Translations under genes and position numbers: made by a program | The notes under the pieces: generated by a model | What the model was told of the DNA's origin: nothing | The model's database searches: none | The model's input: only the letters and a program-made list of their open reading frames with translations | Shown here: positions 15,331-24,292 of the stretch, one piece after another | Numbering within the stretch: the first letter of the stretch is position 1 | How the letters are laid out: each line of letters opens with the position of its first letter | NCBI GenBank assembly: GCA_002390225.1 | Contig: DGOW01000011.1 | Location: forward strand, 1 to 35,871 | Direction: 5' to 3' | Length of the DNA stretch: 35,871 nt | Source: Gemmatimonadales bacterium UBA4456 | GTDB lineage: Bacteria > Gemmatimonadota > Gemmatimonadetes > Longimicrobiales > Gaopeijiaceae

Positions 15331-16140
15331 TCAAGATAACGATGAAAAGGCCTCGGGAAGCGCTCGAGCAAAGGTCACGAGGTGAACCGAGCTGACTCCC
15401 TGCTCCATCAGAACCCTGGCCGCTTCGGAGGCTGTCGCGCCGGTCGTGAGCACGTCGTCCACCAGGACAACGGACGTGCCTGATAGCGCTCCCATCGCGG
15501 GGTTCGCGGCAAACACGCCACGTACGTTCGCCCGACGCTGGCTCGGTTCGAGTTTGATCTGAGAGCGCCGATCCAGAGTCCGGGTCAGAAGTCGCTTTAG
15601 CGGGAGACCGAGTTCGGACGCCAGGCCCTCGGCAAGCAGTGCAGCCTGGTTATATCCGCGTCTTCGCTCGCGGGCCGGCGTCGTCGGCATCGGTGTCACT
15701 ACGATCAGCCGGGTGTCGAGGGCGCCTTCGGGCTGAACCACGTCCAAAGACGCTCGATTCGCCGATTCCCGCGCCGCTCCAACCATACGCCCAGCCATGA
15801 AGCCGGCTAGCTCACTCCACCCCTCATACTTCAAGGCATGCACCAGGTCTGCGGCAGGTGCTGCGAGAATGAACGCGCTGCGGGCTGATGACAGCGCCGT
15901 CGACCAGGGTCGGCATTCGTGGCAGTCGAGGGGGCCAGGATCGGTCAGACCTGCGACTCCAGTGCCCCGAGGGGCATGACATCGGGGGCAGCGCGGCCAA
16001 CTGGCCATACGCAATCGGGACCGACACCGTGCACAAATGGGCGCCCTATCGCGCGCTTCGGATCGTGGCATCCATGTCCGGCAAGAAACGCAGCCGGCAG
16101 GAAGCAGAAGGTCGAGGGCTCGGGCGACCGCCCCACCCAT
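15331..16140 (-). CDS. comF: ComF-family phosphoribosyltransferase-like protein
   Basis: 269 aa. An N-terminal zinc-ribbon-like region has four Cys pairs or near pairs (CVSC, CARC, CPRC, CHEC). The PRTase domain contains LKYEGWSEL, the loop TPMPTTPARERRRGYNQAALLAEGL and the PRPP-binding signature VVLVDDVLTTGATASEAARVL. ComF proteins support DNA uptake or processing in competent species, but many hosts of this family are not known to be competent, so the role here is unproven. It ends 48 bases before gap and begins 33 bases after aroE. Confidence 0.88.
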   Translation of the reverse strand: MGGAVARALDLLLPAGCVSCRTWMPRSEARDRAPICARCRSRLRMASWPRCPRCHAPRGTGVAGLTDPGPLDCHECRPWSTALSSARSAFILAAPAADLVHALKYEGWSELAGFMAGRMVGAARESANRASLDVVQPEGALDTRLIVVTPMPTTPARERRRGYNQAALLAEGLASELGLPLKRLLTRTLDRRSQIKLEPSQRRANVRGVFAANPAMGALSGTSVVLVDDVLTTGATASEAARVLMEQGVSSVHLVTFARALPEAFSSLS

Positions 16141-16173
16141 CAGACTCGGCGTCTCCTCAGGCCAGTCACCTTC

Positions 16174-17013
16174 TCAGCCCGTTTGCCTCTCGGCGACAGC
16201 CTCACGCATCGCCTCGACCGGCGCGACGTGGCCCCACCAGCGCTCAAACGAGACCGCCCCCTGCTGGATCAGCATGTCCATCCCGTCCGTAGCCCGGATC
16301 CCAGCGGCCTCCGCGGCCTGCACGAATCCCGTGGTATGACGCCCGTACACCAGATCCATGGCGGCGCCGGCGCGGTTCAGCTTTCTGAAGTCGACCGGAG
16401 AAGGGTCACCTGGCGCGAGTCCGAGACGGGTCGCATTCACAACCAGGTCGAAATCCTCGCCTTCGAGTTCACGCGCGATCGGCACCACCCTGACCTTCGG
16501 CCCACCGATGCGTCGAGAGACGGCGCGCGCGCGCTCCTGTGAGCGGTTGTAGAGGAGGATCTCGCCCGCCCTGTCCGCGACGAGGGCGGCGAGCGCCGCT
16601 CGGGCCGCTCCGCCTGCCCCGAGTAGCAGAACCCGGATCCCGGCCGTGGGCCCCTCGAGGAAGGTTTCGAGCGCGCGACGGAAGCCCTCCACGTCCGTGT
16701 TATCCCCATGCACACGGCCCTCGTCGTCGCCCCAGAAGGTGTTACAGGCTCCCGTTCGCCGCACGGCTTCACTGCGAATATCCAGGATCGACGCGGCTTT
16801 CTCCTTGTGAGGCAATGTCACGTTGCCGCCGCCCCCTGCCCGCGCGAGGCCACGCATGAAGCCCACCAGATCATCCGGAGCACACCGGACCGCGACGTAC
16901 ACCCCGTCGACCCCAGCGGCCGCGAATGCGGCGTTTTGCAGCTCAGGAGAAGCTGAATGAGCGACGGGGTCGCCCAGGAGTGTCAGGACTCGAGTCGTGG
17001 ACGTGACCTTCAT
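16174..17013 (-). CDS. aroE: Shikimate dehydrogenase (NADP)
   Basis: 279 aa; reduces 3-dehydroshikimate in aromatic amino-acid synthesis. The shikimate pocket shows LGDPVAHSASPELQN, NVTLPHKEKA (catalytic Lys) and GACNTFW with DNTDVEGF. The nucleotide motif GAGGAARAALAAL is followed by the NADP-selective YNRSQERA. The C-terminal GMDMLIQQGAVSFERWWG is typical. ATG 17013 overlaps the phosphatase stop as ATGA. Confidence 0.95.
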   Translation of the reverse strand: MKVTSTTRVLTLLGDPVAHSASPELQNAAFAAAGVDGVYVAVRCAPDDLVGFMRGLARAGGGGNVTLPHKEKAASILDIRSEAVRRTGACNTFWGDDEGRVHGDNTDVEGFRRALETFLEGPTAGIRVLLLGAGGAARAALAALVADRAGEILLYNRSQERARAVSRRIGGPKVRVVPIARELEGEDFDLVVNATRLGLAPGDPSPVDFRKLNRAGAAMDLVYGRHTTGFVQAAEAAGIRATDGMDMLIQQGAVSFERWWGHVAPVEAMREAVAERQTG

Positions 17014-17507
17014 GGCTTCATCGTGGACTCGAGTCTGAGCAAGGCCTGCTCAATGAGGTCGTCTAAAACCTCGAAGGTGGCCGAGTATTCCTCGTCCGTA
17101 CCACCGATCGGGTCGGGGATCCCGGTGGCGCCGTCGGGTCCGTCGTCACCGGCCGCAAAGCCGGTGAGCATCTCAGCACGCTCCCCCCCTCCGAGCTCGA
17201 CGGCACGCATCAGGTGGCTCGCCGACATGGTCAGGATCAGGTCCGCTGACTCGACGATCTCGGGTGTCAGATACGTCGAGGCGTGCACAGAAAGATCGAG
17301 CGAGCTCCGTTGCGCCGCGCGCACCGCCCCACCCGAGGCGGGACTCCCGTCCCAGGCGCCGACCCCTGCTGAGCCTACCTGAACCTGACTCCAGCCCAAC
17401 TGCTCGATCCGATGCCGCGCGATGACCTCGGCCATCGGGGACCGGCACGTGTTACCGGTACATACGAAGAGCAGGTGGAATGGCTCTATGTCAGTCGACG
17501 GATCCAT
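17010..17507 (-). CDS. Low-molecular-weight protein tyrosine phosphatase / arsenate-reductase-like
   Basis: 165 aa. The P-loop FVCTGNTCRSPMAE is the C-x5-R signature, and the late IPDPIGGTDEEYS supplies the general-acid Asp-Pro. VGSAGVGAWDGSPAS is the usual second block. Start at ATG 17507 overlaps the last 17 bases of the Sua5 gene; an open frame to 17567 would overlap it more and is unneeded. Its cluster with tsaC/Sua5 is common in bacteria. Whether it dephosphorylates proteins or small molecules is not visible. Confidence 0.88.
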   Translation of the reverse strand: MDPSTDIEPFHLLFVCTGNTCRSPMAEVIARHRIEQLGWSQVQVGSAGVGAWDGSPASGGAVRAAQRSSLDLSVHASTYLTPEIVESADLILTMSASHLMRAVELGGGERAEMLTGFAAGDDGPDGATGIPDPIGGTDEEYSATFEVLDDLIEQALLRLESTMKP

Positions 17508-18144
17508 CGATCTCCCGGATAGCGCAGCGCAGCCGGCCGGTGGGAATGGCCCCTTCCCGCAGCACACGGGGGCGTGGACCCGTACAGTCTACCACCGTGG
17601 ACGCCGCAGACGCAGGGAGCGTCCCGCCGTCGATGAGCCAGACATCGGGCGCATCGATCGTCTTCAGGAAGGCTCGGGCATCGGAGGCCGTGGTAATCGG
17701 CGGTTCTCCAGATTGGTTAAGGCTCGTAGAGGTGAGCGGCGCGCCGAGCGCCTCAACCAGCCGAGAGGCGATCGGGTGAGGGCTGACGCGAACGCCTACG
17801 GTGTTGCGCCCCGGATCACGCACGCCGGTCGGGAACAGCCCGTCCGGATCGCGGAGAACGAGGGTCACCGAACCGGGCCAGAAGATCGTGGCCAACTCCC
17901 TGGCATCAGCGGTCCAGTCGAGCGCCTCGATCCACTCACGGCCTGGTACCAGCGCAATCAGGGGCTTCCCCTCGCCTCGCCCCTTCACCTCACGAACACG
18001 GGCAGCCGCCTCTGACGTACACGCCCCACCGATCCCGTATACCGTCTCGGTCGGATAGGCGACCAGGCCACCCGCCCGGATATGCTGGACGACCACACCG
18101 AGATCGGCGTCCGGATCTCCACGCAGGTCCACGACCCGCACCAC
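17491..18144 (-). CDS. Threonylcarbamoyl-AMP synthase (Sua5/YciO/YrdC family)
   Basis: 217 aa; makes threonylcarbamoyl-AMP from Thr, bicarbonate and ATP for the t6A37 tRNA modification. The YrdC motifs are GLVAYPTETVYGIGG, the basic site KGRGEGKPLIALV, WPGSVTLVL, GVRVSPHPIA and PLTSTSLNQSGEPP, ending STVVDCTG. The protein lacks a long Sua5 C-terminal domain, so it is the short TsaC-like form. Start is GTG 18144, 11 bases beyond the ispD stop. Confidence 0.92.
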   Translation of the reverse strand: MVRVVDLRGDPDADLGVVVQHIRAGGLVAYPTETVYGIGGACTSEAAARVREVKGRGEGKPLIALVPGREWIEALDWTADARELATIFWPGSVTLVLRDPDGLFPTGVRDPGRNTVGVRVSPHPIASRLVEALGAPLTSTSLNQSGEPPITTASDARAFLKTIDAPDVWLIDGGTLPASAASTVVDCTGPRPRVLREGAIPTGRLRCAIREIDGSVD

Positions 18145-18155
18145 GTCAGGGTTTG

Positions 18156-18860
18156 TCAGCTCGAGGCATCCTGAACGGCTAGGATCGCTTCCGCCACAAC
18201 CAGATCGAGCGCGCGAGTCACCTTGAGATTAGTGCCGCCGTCATCGACCATGCGGATTCGTCCACCGGCCGCTTCCACCAGGGCAGCGTCGTCCGTCGCG
18301 GTATCAATACCCGAGGCGTATGCCGAACGCAGCTCGGCCGCCGGAAACACCTGAGGCGTGTGCGCCAGCCACAGGGTAGATCGATCCGGCGTGCCCGTGA
18401 CGAACGCCCTCGCATCCACACGCTTGATCGTATCGACCGCAGGTGTACCTGCCACAGCGCCAAACCCCGCATGCGCCAGGTCGATGCAACGCCCGATCAC
18501 GTCAGCCGAGACCAGTGGTCGTGCCGCATCGTGCACAGCGATCACGGATACCTCCTGCGGAAGCGCGGCAACCGCTCGAGCGACCGACGCACCCCGGGTG
18601 TCGCCACCCTCAACCAGAGTGATACGCTGATCGAAGCCCCGGAGCCACTCCGGTGGATCAAGTGCGTCTTCCGCTGCCATCGCGACCACGATGGATATGA
18701 CGCGCGGGTCAGCGAGGAACGGCCTAAGGGCACGAAGCAGGATCGGCTCGCCGGCGAGCTGCAGGAGTGGTTTTCGAACTCCTCCCATCCGTCGACCCAA
18801 GCCGGCCGCCGGGACCGCGACCCCGACCGTCGCGGGCGCGTCCGGGCCTCCATCGCTCAC
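18156..18860 (-). CDS. ispD: 2-C-methyl-D-erythritol 4-phosphate cytidylyltransferase
   Basis: 234 aa; the MEP-pathway enzyme joining CTP to methylerythritol phosphate for isoprenoid synthesis. The nucleotidyltransferase start is PAAGLGRRMGGVRKPLLQLAGEP, followed by VHDAARPLVS, TPAVDTIKRV, HTPQVFPAAEL and the C-terminal TNLKVTRALDL. Start is GTG 18860, overlapping the dnaB stop as GTGA. ispF, often adjacent or fused, is not here. Confidence 0.93.
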   Translation of the reverse strand: MSDGGPDAPATVGVAVPAAGLGRRMGGVRKPLLQLAGEPILLRALRPFLADPRVISIVVAMAAEDALDPPEWLRGFDQRITLVEGGDTRGASVARAVAALPQEVSVIAVHDAARPLVSADVIGRCIDLAHAGFGAVAGTPAVDTIKRVDARAFVTGTPDRSTLWLAHTPQVFPAAELRSAYASGIDTATDDAALVEAAGGRIRMVDDGGTNLKVTRALDLVVAEAILAVQDASS

Positions 18861-20344
18861 GGACCGAAGCCGTCGCCGTTCCCGCCACCGTACCCATCTC
18901 CACCCCCACCTCCGGACGTCTCGCCAACCACAGAGTCGAATCGGGTGTAGGCTTTGTGGAAGAAGAGCGGCACGACGCCGGTAGGGCCGTTTCTCTGCTT
19001 CGAGATGATCAACTCCGCCTTGCCCTCCATCTCGTGTCGGTTCTCTGCCGAAGCGTAGTATTCGGGTCGGAACAGGAACATGACGATATCGGCATCCTGC
19101 TCGATCGAACCGGACTCACGCAGGTCGGAAAGCATCGGGCGCTTGTCGGTCCGTTGCTCGGGGCCTCGACTGAGCTGAGAGAGCGCGATCAGGGGCACAT
19201 CGAGCTCACGTGCCAGGGCCTTGAGTCCGCGGGAGATCTGACTGACCTCCTGCACGCGACTTTCCGACTTACCGGTACCCGACATCAGCTGCATGTAGTC
19301 GATCACAATCATGCCGAGCTCCTGTCCATCGGCGCGCAGGTCTGACTGCATCCGGCGAGCCTTTGCCCGGACTTCGAGCACGTTCGAGCCCGGCTGGTCG
19401 TCGATCCAGATGGGAGCCGTGTTGAGATGGCCGGCCGCCTTGGCCAGGCGCGAGTTCTCTTCCGGTGAGAGTCGTCCGCGACGGAGATTCTGCGCGTCGA
19501 CACGTCCTTCCGAGCAGAGGATGCGCTGCACGAGCTGCTCTGAAGACATCTCTAGGGAGAAGATCCCGACGGCGGCCTGGTGATTGATCGCCGCAGACGA
19601 GGCCACGTTCAGCGCGAACGCCGTTTTCCCCATCGACGGACGTGCGGCGATGATGCACAGGTCTCCTTTCTGGAGCCCCGTCGTCATCCGATCGAGATCG
19701 GTGAAGCCCGTCGCGACACCGGTGATGCCCGAACCGGACGTCTGACGCTCCTCGATCTTCTCGAAGGTCTTCCACAGAATGTCCTTGATCCAGACAAAGC
19801 CTTCGCGCTTATGGCTGTCCGCAACCTCGAAGATCTTGGCCTCGGCGATGTCGAGAAGTTCTTCTACATCGCGCTCGCCCTGGTCATACACGTCGCGAAT
19901 GATCGACGAGGCCCGATCCACCAGCCGACGGAGCAAGGCTTTTTCGCGAACGATGTTCGCGTGGTACTCGATGTTGGCCGCGGTCGGAACGGCATCCACC
20001 AGCGTAGCCAGGTAGTCCAGGCCTCCCGCTGCTTCGAGCTCGCCGGTCTTCTTGAGTTCCTCAGAGACCGTGATGGGGTCGATGACGTCGCCACGCTCGA
20101 AAAGCCGCGACATCGCATGGAAAATCCGACGGTTTCCTTCGCGGTAGAACGCTGCCGAATTGACCTTTTCGATCGCACGAATCACTGCCTCGCGATCGAT
20201 CATCATACCCCCAAGTACCGCCGTCTCAGCCTCCAGGGAGGCGGGCATCGGGCGATCCCAGGCGGCAGAATGGGGGATTGGGTCGGACAACGGCGTCAGT
20301 GTGGCGGGCAGCGGTAATGGCGGCTGACGATTGTACCGGCTCAT
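18857..20344 (-). CDS. dnaB: Replicative DNA helicase
   Basis: 495 aa. The N-terminal domain (PASLEAETAVLGGMMIDREAV) mediates primase contact and ring formation. The RecA-like motor has Walker A ARPSMGKTAFALNVA, SLEMSSEQL, Walker B MIVIDYMQLMS, the motif-4 block LSQLSRGPEQRTDKRPMLSDLRESGSIEQDADIV and the Arg-finger region SKQRNGPTG. A Gly/Asp-rich tail of about 18 residues (GGGGGDGYGGG) closes it. No intein is present, although DnaB genes are frequent intein hosts. ATG 20344 is preceded by a 97-base gap carrying only a small GCGCA/TGCGC hairpin at 20376-20390. Confidence 0.96.
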   Translation of the reverse strand: MSRYNRQPPLPLPATLTPLSDPIPHSAAWDRPMPASLEAETAVLGGMMIDREAVIRAIEKVNSAAFYREGNRRIFHAMSRLFERGDVIDPITVSEELKKTGELEAAGGLDYLATLVDAVPTAANIEYHANIVREKALLRRLVDRASSIIRDVYDQGERDVEELLDIAEAKIFEVADSHKREGFVWIKDILWKTFEKIEERQTSGSGITGVATGFTDLDRMTTGLQKGDLCIIAARPSMGKTAFALNVASSAAINHQAAVGIFSLEMSSEQLVQRILCSEGRVDAQNLRRGRLSPEENSRLAKAAGHLNTAPIWIDDQPGSNVLEVRAKARRMQSDLRADGQELGMIVIDYMQLMSGTGKSESRVQEVSQISRGLKALARELDVPLIALSQLSRGPEQRTDKRPMLSDLRESGSIEQDADIVMFLFRPEYYASAENRHEMEGKAELIISKQRNGPTGVVPLFFHKAYTRFDSVVGETSGGGGGDGYGGGNGDGFGP

Positions 20345-20441
20345 GCGACGCGAGCCAACCCCGACCCCGCATAGTGCGCAGCGTATGCGCTAAAGCGATG
20401 GACCATTGAGCTGACAGGCGGCCGTGGGAGAGCCCGTCGAG

Positions 20442-21242
20442 CTAGGCGTGGTCTCCGTCGATCACCGACCGCAGTAGCTGCAGATCATCCCAGAAAGAGC
20501 GAATCCAGCGACGGTTACGAAGCAGAGCGGCCGGATGGTACGTGACCACGAGCGGGACACCATGGTAGGTGTGCACAGCCCCGCGGAGCTTGCCAAGCGC
20601 CACCCCGTCCCGACCCGTCAGAAGACGGGCCGAAAAGGAGCCCACAGCAAGAATCGCTCTCGGCTTCACCAGATCAATCTGCCTGAGCAGGAACGGCGAG
20701 CATGCCTCGATCTCTTCAGGCTGCGGATCCCGGTTCCCCGGAGGCCTACACTTGAGGACGTTGGCAATGTAGACAGAGTCTTTCCGACTCAGCTCAACCG
20801 TCGCGAGCAGGAGGTCGAGGAACTGGCCAGACATACCGACGAAGGGAACGCCGCTCGCGTCCTCGTTGGCCCCCGGGGCCTCACCCACCAACATCAGGCG
20901 CGCCGTCGGCGGGCCGTCGGAGAAGACGACCTGCGTGCGACCGCTGGCGAGCCCGCACCTCGTGCACGCGAGAGCGACCTCACGCAGCTCGGCATAATCA
21001 TCCGGAAGGACAACCGGGAGAGCGGCGCTGGACTTCCCCGTCACCCGCGTGGAGGGTCCGGTCTGGGCCTGAGCCGAGCGCTGCTGAGTCCCCTCCCCCT
21101 TCGCCCGGGACACCTGCTCAAGCGCCTCCTCACGGGTCATGCCGTCGAGGTAGAGCTCTCCACCGCCCATCTCGAGGCGCTGCCGGAGCAGTCGAGCCGC
21201 CTCCTGTGGAGAGAGGCGGGGCGAACGATCCGAACCGCTCAC
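20442..21242 (-). CDS. Uracil-DNA glycosylase, type 4 (iron-sulfur)
   Basis: 266 aa; removes uracil from DNA to start base-excision repair. Four Cys expected to hold the 4Fe-4S cluster are in CTRCGLASGR and in VLKCRPPGNRDPQPEEIEACSPF. The active-site motif is GEAPGANED and the C-terminal motif is HPAALLRN. About 80 residues ahead of the catalytic domain are charged, then Gln/Ser/Thr-rich, a longer N-terminus than most family-4 enzymes; its role is unknown. Start is GTG 21242, overlapping coaBC as GTGA. Confidence 0.93.
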   Translation of the reverse strand: MSGSDRSPRLSPQEAARLLRQRLEMGGGELYLDGMTREEALEQVSRAKGEGTQQRSAQAQTGPSTRVTGKSSAALPVVLPDDYAELREVALACTRCGLASGRTQVVFSDGPPTARLMLVGEAPGANEDASGVPFVGMSGQFLDLLLATVELSRKDSVYIANVLKCRPPGNRDPQPEEIEACSPFLLRQIDLVKPRAILAVGSFSARLLTGRDGVALGKLRGAVHTYHGVPLVVTYHPAALLRNRRWIRSFWDDLQLLRSVIDGDHA

Positions 21243-22483
21243 ACCTCTCTCCGCTGGAGGAGCGGTCGGACGCGGTCGAGCACTTCGTCCGCGACCTCAT
21301 CCTTCGAAAGCAACGGGAGCGGTTCGTTCGAACCATCGGGCAGGAGCACGGTCACTCGATTCGTCGACACACCGAAGCCAGCTCCTTCCTCCGTCGCGTC
21401 GTTGGCCACGAGGAGGTCGAACCCCTTTCGCTCGAGCTTTGCTGCGGCGTGGACAAGGACGTCGCCCGTTTCCAGAGCGAAACCGACATTGATGCTCCCG
21501 GCCTTCCGCGCGCTTCGGGTGTCATTCGCGACATCCGGGTTCTGCGTCAGGTCCACCGTCATGGTGCCACCTGTGTCCGAGCGCTTCAGCTTGCTTTGAC
21601 GGGCGTCCGCCGGCCGGAAATCGGCCACCGCCGCAGAAAAGACATTCACGTTGGTATCGCCGATCCTGGTGGCGACTGCGTCGTGCATCTCCTGCGCGGT
21701 TTCTACCCGTATCAGCTCGACACCGAAGGGCGGGTCGAGCAATGAGGGCCCACTGACCAGCGTGACCTTGGCCCCACGGCGCCACGCAGCCTGAGCGATG
21801 GCATAGCCCATCCTGCCGGAGGAGCGGTTACCGACGTAGCGGACCGGATCAATCGGCTCATGGGTAGGGCCAGCCGTGACTAGCACATGTGTCCCCGAGA
21901 ACGCCTCGTCCGCGGCCAGTGCACGACCGATCGCTTCTTCGATCTGCCACGGTTCGATCATGCGCCCGGGCCCGGATCCCTCCCCTGCGGCGAGGGCACC
22001 CGTCACCGGCCCGGCGATCTGATACCCGAGACGATTCCGAAGGTGAGCGAGGTTTTCCTGGACCTGCACGTGCGCGTACATCCGGTCGTTCATCGCGGGG
22101 CACACGACGACGGGCGCCTGAGTGGCCAGGAGCGTCGTACAGATCAGGTCGTCGGCACGGCCGTGGGCCGCCCGTGCCAGAAAGTCGGCCGTGGCTGGAG
22201 CGACGCACACGACATCCGCGTCCCGACCCAGCCTTATATGCAGCGCCGCCCCTTCCGCTGAAAAGAGGTTAGTCAGCGCGGGGCGACCGGTCACACCTTC
22301 GAAGGTGAGTGGCGCCACGAACTTCTGAGCCGACCGGGTCAGAACGACGTCGACCTCACCGCCGAGTCGTGTAAGGTCACGCGCTACCTGGATCGTCTTG
22401 TACGCCGCTATCCCACCCGTAACCCCGAGCACGATGCGCTTCCCGTTCCACGGGCGGCGCGGCTCGAGAGGGTCTGCGGGCAT
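21239..22483 (-). CDS. coaBC: Bifunctional phosphopantothenoylcysteine decarboxylase / phosphopantothenate-cysteine ligase
   Basis: 414 aa; two sequential steps of coenzyme A synthesis. The flavin-binding CoaC half starts GVTGGIAAYK, with HIRLGRDADVVCVAPATADFLA and the substrate clamp CPAMNDRM. The CoaB half carries TAGPTHEPIDPVRYVGNRSSGRMG, then NVFSAAVADFRPA and LVANDATEEGAGFG. Its ATG (22483) lies 15 bases past the rpoZ stop, part of the common yicC, gmk, rpoZ, coaBC order. Confidence 0.95.
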   Translation of the reverse strand: MPADPLEPRRPWNGKRIVLGVTGGIAAYKTIQVARDLTRLGGEVDVVLTRSAQKFVAPLTFEGVTGRPALTNLFSAEGAALHIRLGRDADVVCVAPATADFLARAAHGRADDLICTTLLATQAPVVVCPAMNDRMYAHVQVQENLAHLRNRLGYQIAGPVTGALAAGEGSGPGRMIEPWQIEEAIGRALAADEAFSGTHVLVTAGPTHEPIDPVRYVGNRSSGRMGYAIAQAAWRRGAKVTLVSGPSLLDPPFGVELIRVETAQEMHDAVATRIGDTNVNVFSAAVADFRPADARQSKLKRSDTGGTMTVDLTQNPDVANDTRSARKAGSINVGFALETGDVLVHAAAKLERKGFDLLVANDATEEGAGFGVSTNRVTVLLPDGSNEPLPLLSKDEVADEVLDRVRPLLQRREV

Positions 22484-22498
22484 CGCGACGGCCCGCCG

Positions 22499-22717
22499 TT
22501 AGGGGTCTTCGCGGCGCCGGCGCTTGACGAGACGGAACTCGATCTGACCGGAGGTCAGTGCCTCTAGCGCCCGCGTCGTAAGCTTCTTCTCCTCACCGAG
22601 AGGCATCGCCTCACTCGGCAGAGAGTTGAGTTCGCGAGTGTACTTGGCTGCAACGAGCACGCCGAGATACTTGCTCTCGGTGCTGGCCGCGACCTCGTCC
22701 GGGGTAAATACACGCAT
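22499..22717 (-). CDS. rpoZ: RNA polymerase omega subunit
   Basis: 72 aa. The sequence VAASTESKYLGVLVAAKYTRELN followed by KLTTRALEALTSGQIEF matches the omega fold that latches the beta-prime C-terminus. The usual RxxQL start is replaced by MRVFTPDEVAAS. ATG 22717 follows the gmk stop by nine bases. The gene position after gmk is a strong support for a short, weakly conserved protein. Confidence 0.9.
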   Translation of the reverse strand: MRVFTPDEVAASTESKYLGVLVAAKYTRELNSLPSEAMPLGEEKKLTTRALEALTSGQIEFRLVKRRRREDP

Positions 22718-22726
22718 GGGTCCGTC

Positions 22727-23383
22727 CTATTCAGAGTCCTGCAGATATGCACTGTACTCGCCTTCGAGCAGCTCCACGATCGTGCGGCGCATGCCTTCGG
22801 CGTCCTGCTCGGGTGGGGCTGGAGCCTCTCCCTGTTCAACAATGCTCCGGATTTCCAACAGACACTCATCCAGATCATCGTTGACCACAACGTAGTCGAA
22901 CTCCGGAACAGCCTGAAGCTCATCGAGAGCTGATTCCAGTCTGCGCGCGATATTCTCGGGTTCCTCGGTTCCCCGTCCGGCCAGACGGGCCATCATGATA
23001 TCGACGGATGGCGGAAGCACGAAGATGAGCGTCGCATCCGGGACCGCATCTCGGATCTGCCGCGCACCCTGGATGTCGATGTCCAGAACCACATGATCGC
23101 CGCGCTCCGCAGCCGCATCCAACTCCGAATGCGGCGTCCCGTACATGCGATTGTGGACGGAGGCCCATTCCGCGAACCATCCTCGCTCGACTCGTTCCTC
23201 AAAGGCTCTCCGGGTGAGGAAGTAGTAGTCGACCCCGTCCCGCTCAAGCGGACGCGGCGGACGCGTAGTCGCGGAAATCGAGAACACATAACGCCCCGGG
23301 CCATCCACCAGCCGGTGCGCGAGGGTCGTCTTCCCGGTCCCGGAGGTCGCGACGAGGGCCAGGGGAGCGGCTCGTCGCGTCAC
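22727..23383 (-). CDS. gmk: Guanylate kinase
   Basis: 218 aa; phosphorylates GMP to GDP. The P-loop reads ATSGTGKTT where the family has GxSGxGKST, so the first Gly is Ala (codon at 23348-23350). GMP-binding and lid blocks are intact: SISATTRPPRPLERDGVDYYF, YGTPHSELDAA, VLDIDIQGARQIR, IFVLPPS and the RLAGRGTEEPENIARRL lid. Start is GTG 23383, overlapping yicC as GTGA. The C-terminal 25 residues, rich in Glu, are an extension. Confidence 0.94.
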   Translation of the reverse strand: MTRRAAPLALVATSGTGKTTLAHRLVDGPGRYVFSISATTRPPRPLERDGVDYYFLTRRAFEERVERGWFAEWASVHNRMYGTPHSELDAAAERGDHVVLDIDIQGARQIRDAVPDATLIFVLPPSVDIMMARLAGRGTEEPENIARRLESALDELQAVPEFDYVVVNDDLDECLLEIRSIVEQGEAPAPPEQDAEGMRRTIVELLEGEYSAYLQDSE

Positions 23384-24267
23384 TCGACGTTCTCCACCTG
23401 CTCCCGGATCCTTTCGATCTCTTCCTTGATGGCGACCGAGGCCTGAGCCAGCGCTGCATCATTCGCCTTGGACCCTACAGTGTTCGCCTCGCGAAGCATT
23501 TCCTGCACGAGGAATCCAAGTCGTTTCCCGACAGGTTCCGACCCGTCTCCTTCGATCGCCTCGCGGAAGAGCTCGATGTGGGATCGGAATCGGACGATTT
23601 CCTCATTGATGTCCCATTTTTCGGCGAGATAGGCGATCTCACGCGCGAGGCGGTCGTCGTCGATGTCCACCTGAGCCGTGAGCTCCTGGACCGCCGCCCG
23701 GAGCTTGTCACGCTGTTCGACCAGACGTTTCGGTGCACGGCCTTCAACCTCGTCGAGGTGTGCCCCGATTGCGGTGAGGCGCTCGTCGAGATCAGCGGCC
23801 AGACGGAGCCCCTCGGCTTCACGCATGGCCCGAAGCGCAGCCGCTGCAGTTTGCACCAGAGCGACGAGGTCGACCTCCTCGATCCCGGCCGTCCGGTCGG
23901 TCTCCGGCACCCGGAAGATGTCGCTGAAGCGCGCGAGCATCTCGAGCGTCGGCTCCCCGGGCAGTTCCAGCTCATCCTTCAGCCCCTTGAGTGCCGCCTG
24001 GTAGGCACGCGCCTTCACCAGGTCGATCGAGGCACCGGGCTGAAGCGCCACGACTGAGCGATCGAGCGACAGGTACGCATTGACGTGCCCTCGGGCGATG
24101 AACGGCTTGAGCGCGTCAGTCATCGCCTTTTCAAAGCGATCGAAGCCGGACGGCGTCTTGACGTTCGTGTTGAAGAAGCGGTGGTTCACCGTCTTCACTT
24201 CGAGCCTCAGACGTCCAGCCGGGGCATCTACCTCGGCGTCGCCGTACCCGGTCATGCTTCGGATCAT
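23380..24267 (-). CDS. yicC: YicC-family endoribonuclease
   Basis: 295 aa. The N-terminus IRSMTGYGDAEV and the block EVKTVNHRFFNTNVKTPSGF are the YicC-like signature. The C-terminal half has EIAYLAEKWDINEEIVRFRSHIELF and GKRLGFLVQEMLREANTVGSKAND, the DUF1732 region. E. coli YicC is reported as an endoribonuclease acting on small RNAs; the activity here is inferred by family. ATG 24267 leads the yicC, gmk, rpoZ, coaBC, udg run, with 25 bases to the gene upstream. Confidence 0.93.
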   Translation of the reverse strand: MIRSMTGYGDAEVDAPAGRLRLEVKTVNHRFFNTNVKTPSGFDRFEKAMTDALKPFIARGHVNAYLSLDRSVVALQPGASIDLVKARAYQAALKGLKDELELPGEPTLEMLARFSDIFRVPETDRTAGIEEVDLVALVQTAAAALRAMREAEGLRLAADLDERLTAIGAHLDEVEGRAPKRLVEQRDKLRAAVQELTAQVDIDDDRLAREIAYLAEKWDINEEIVRFRSHIELFREAIEGDGSEPVGKRLGFLVQEMLREANTVGSKANDAALAQASVAIKEEIERIREQVENVE

Positions 24268-24292
24268 TCGATGGTCTCCATGAACGGATAAG

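Noticed and set aside
20535..21599. 354-codon plus-strand open frame opposite the glycosylase and coaBC
   Set aside because: Spans the junction of two well-supported genes on the other strand and has Arg-rich, featureless sequence.
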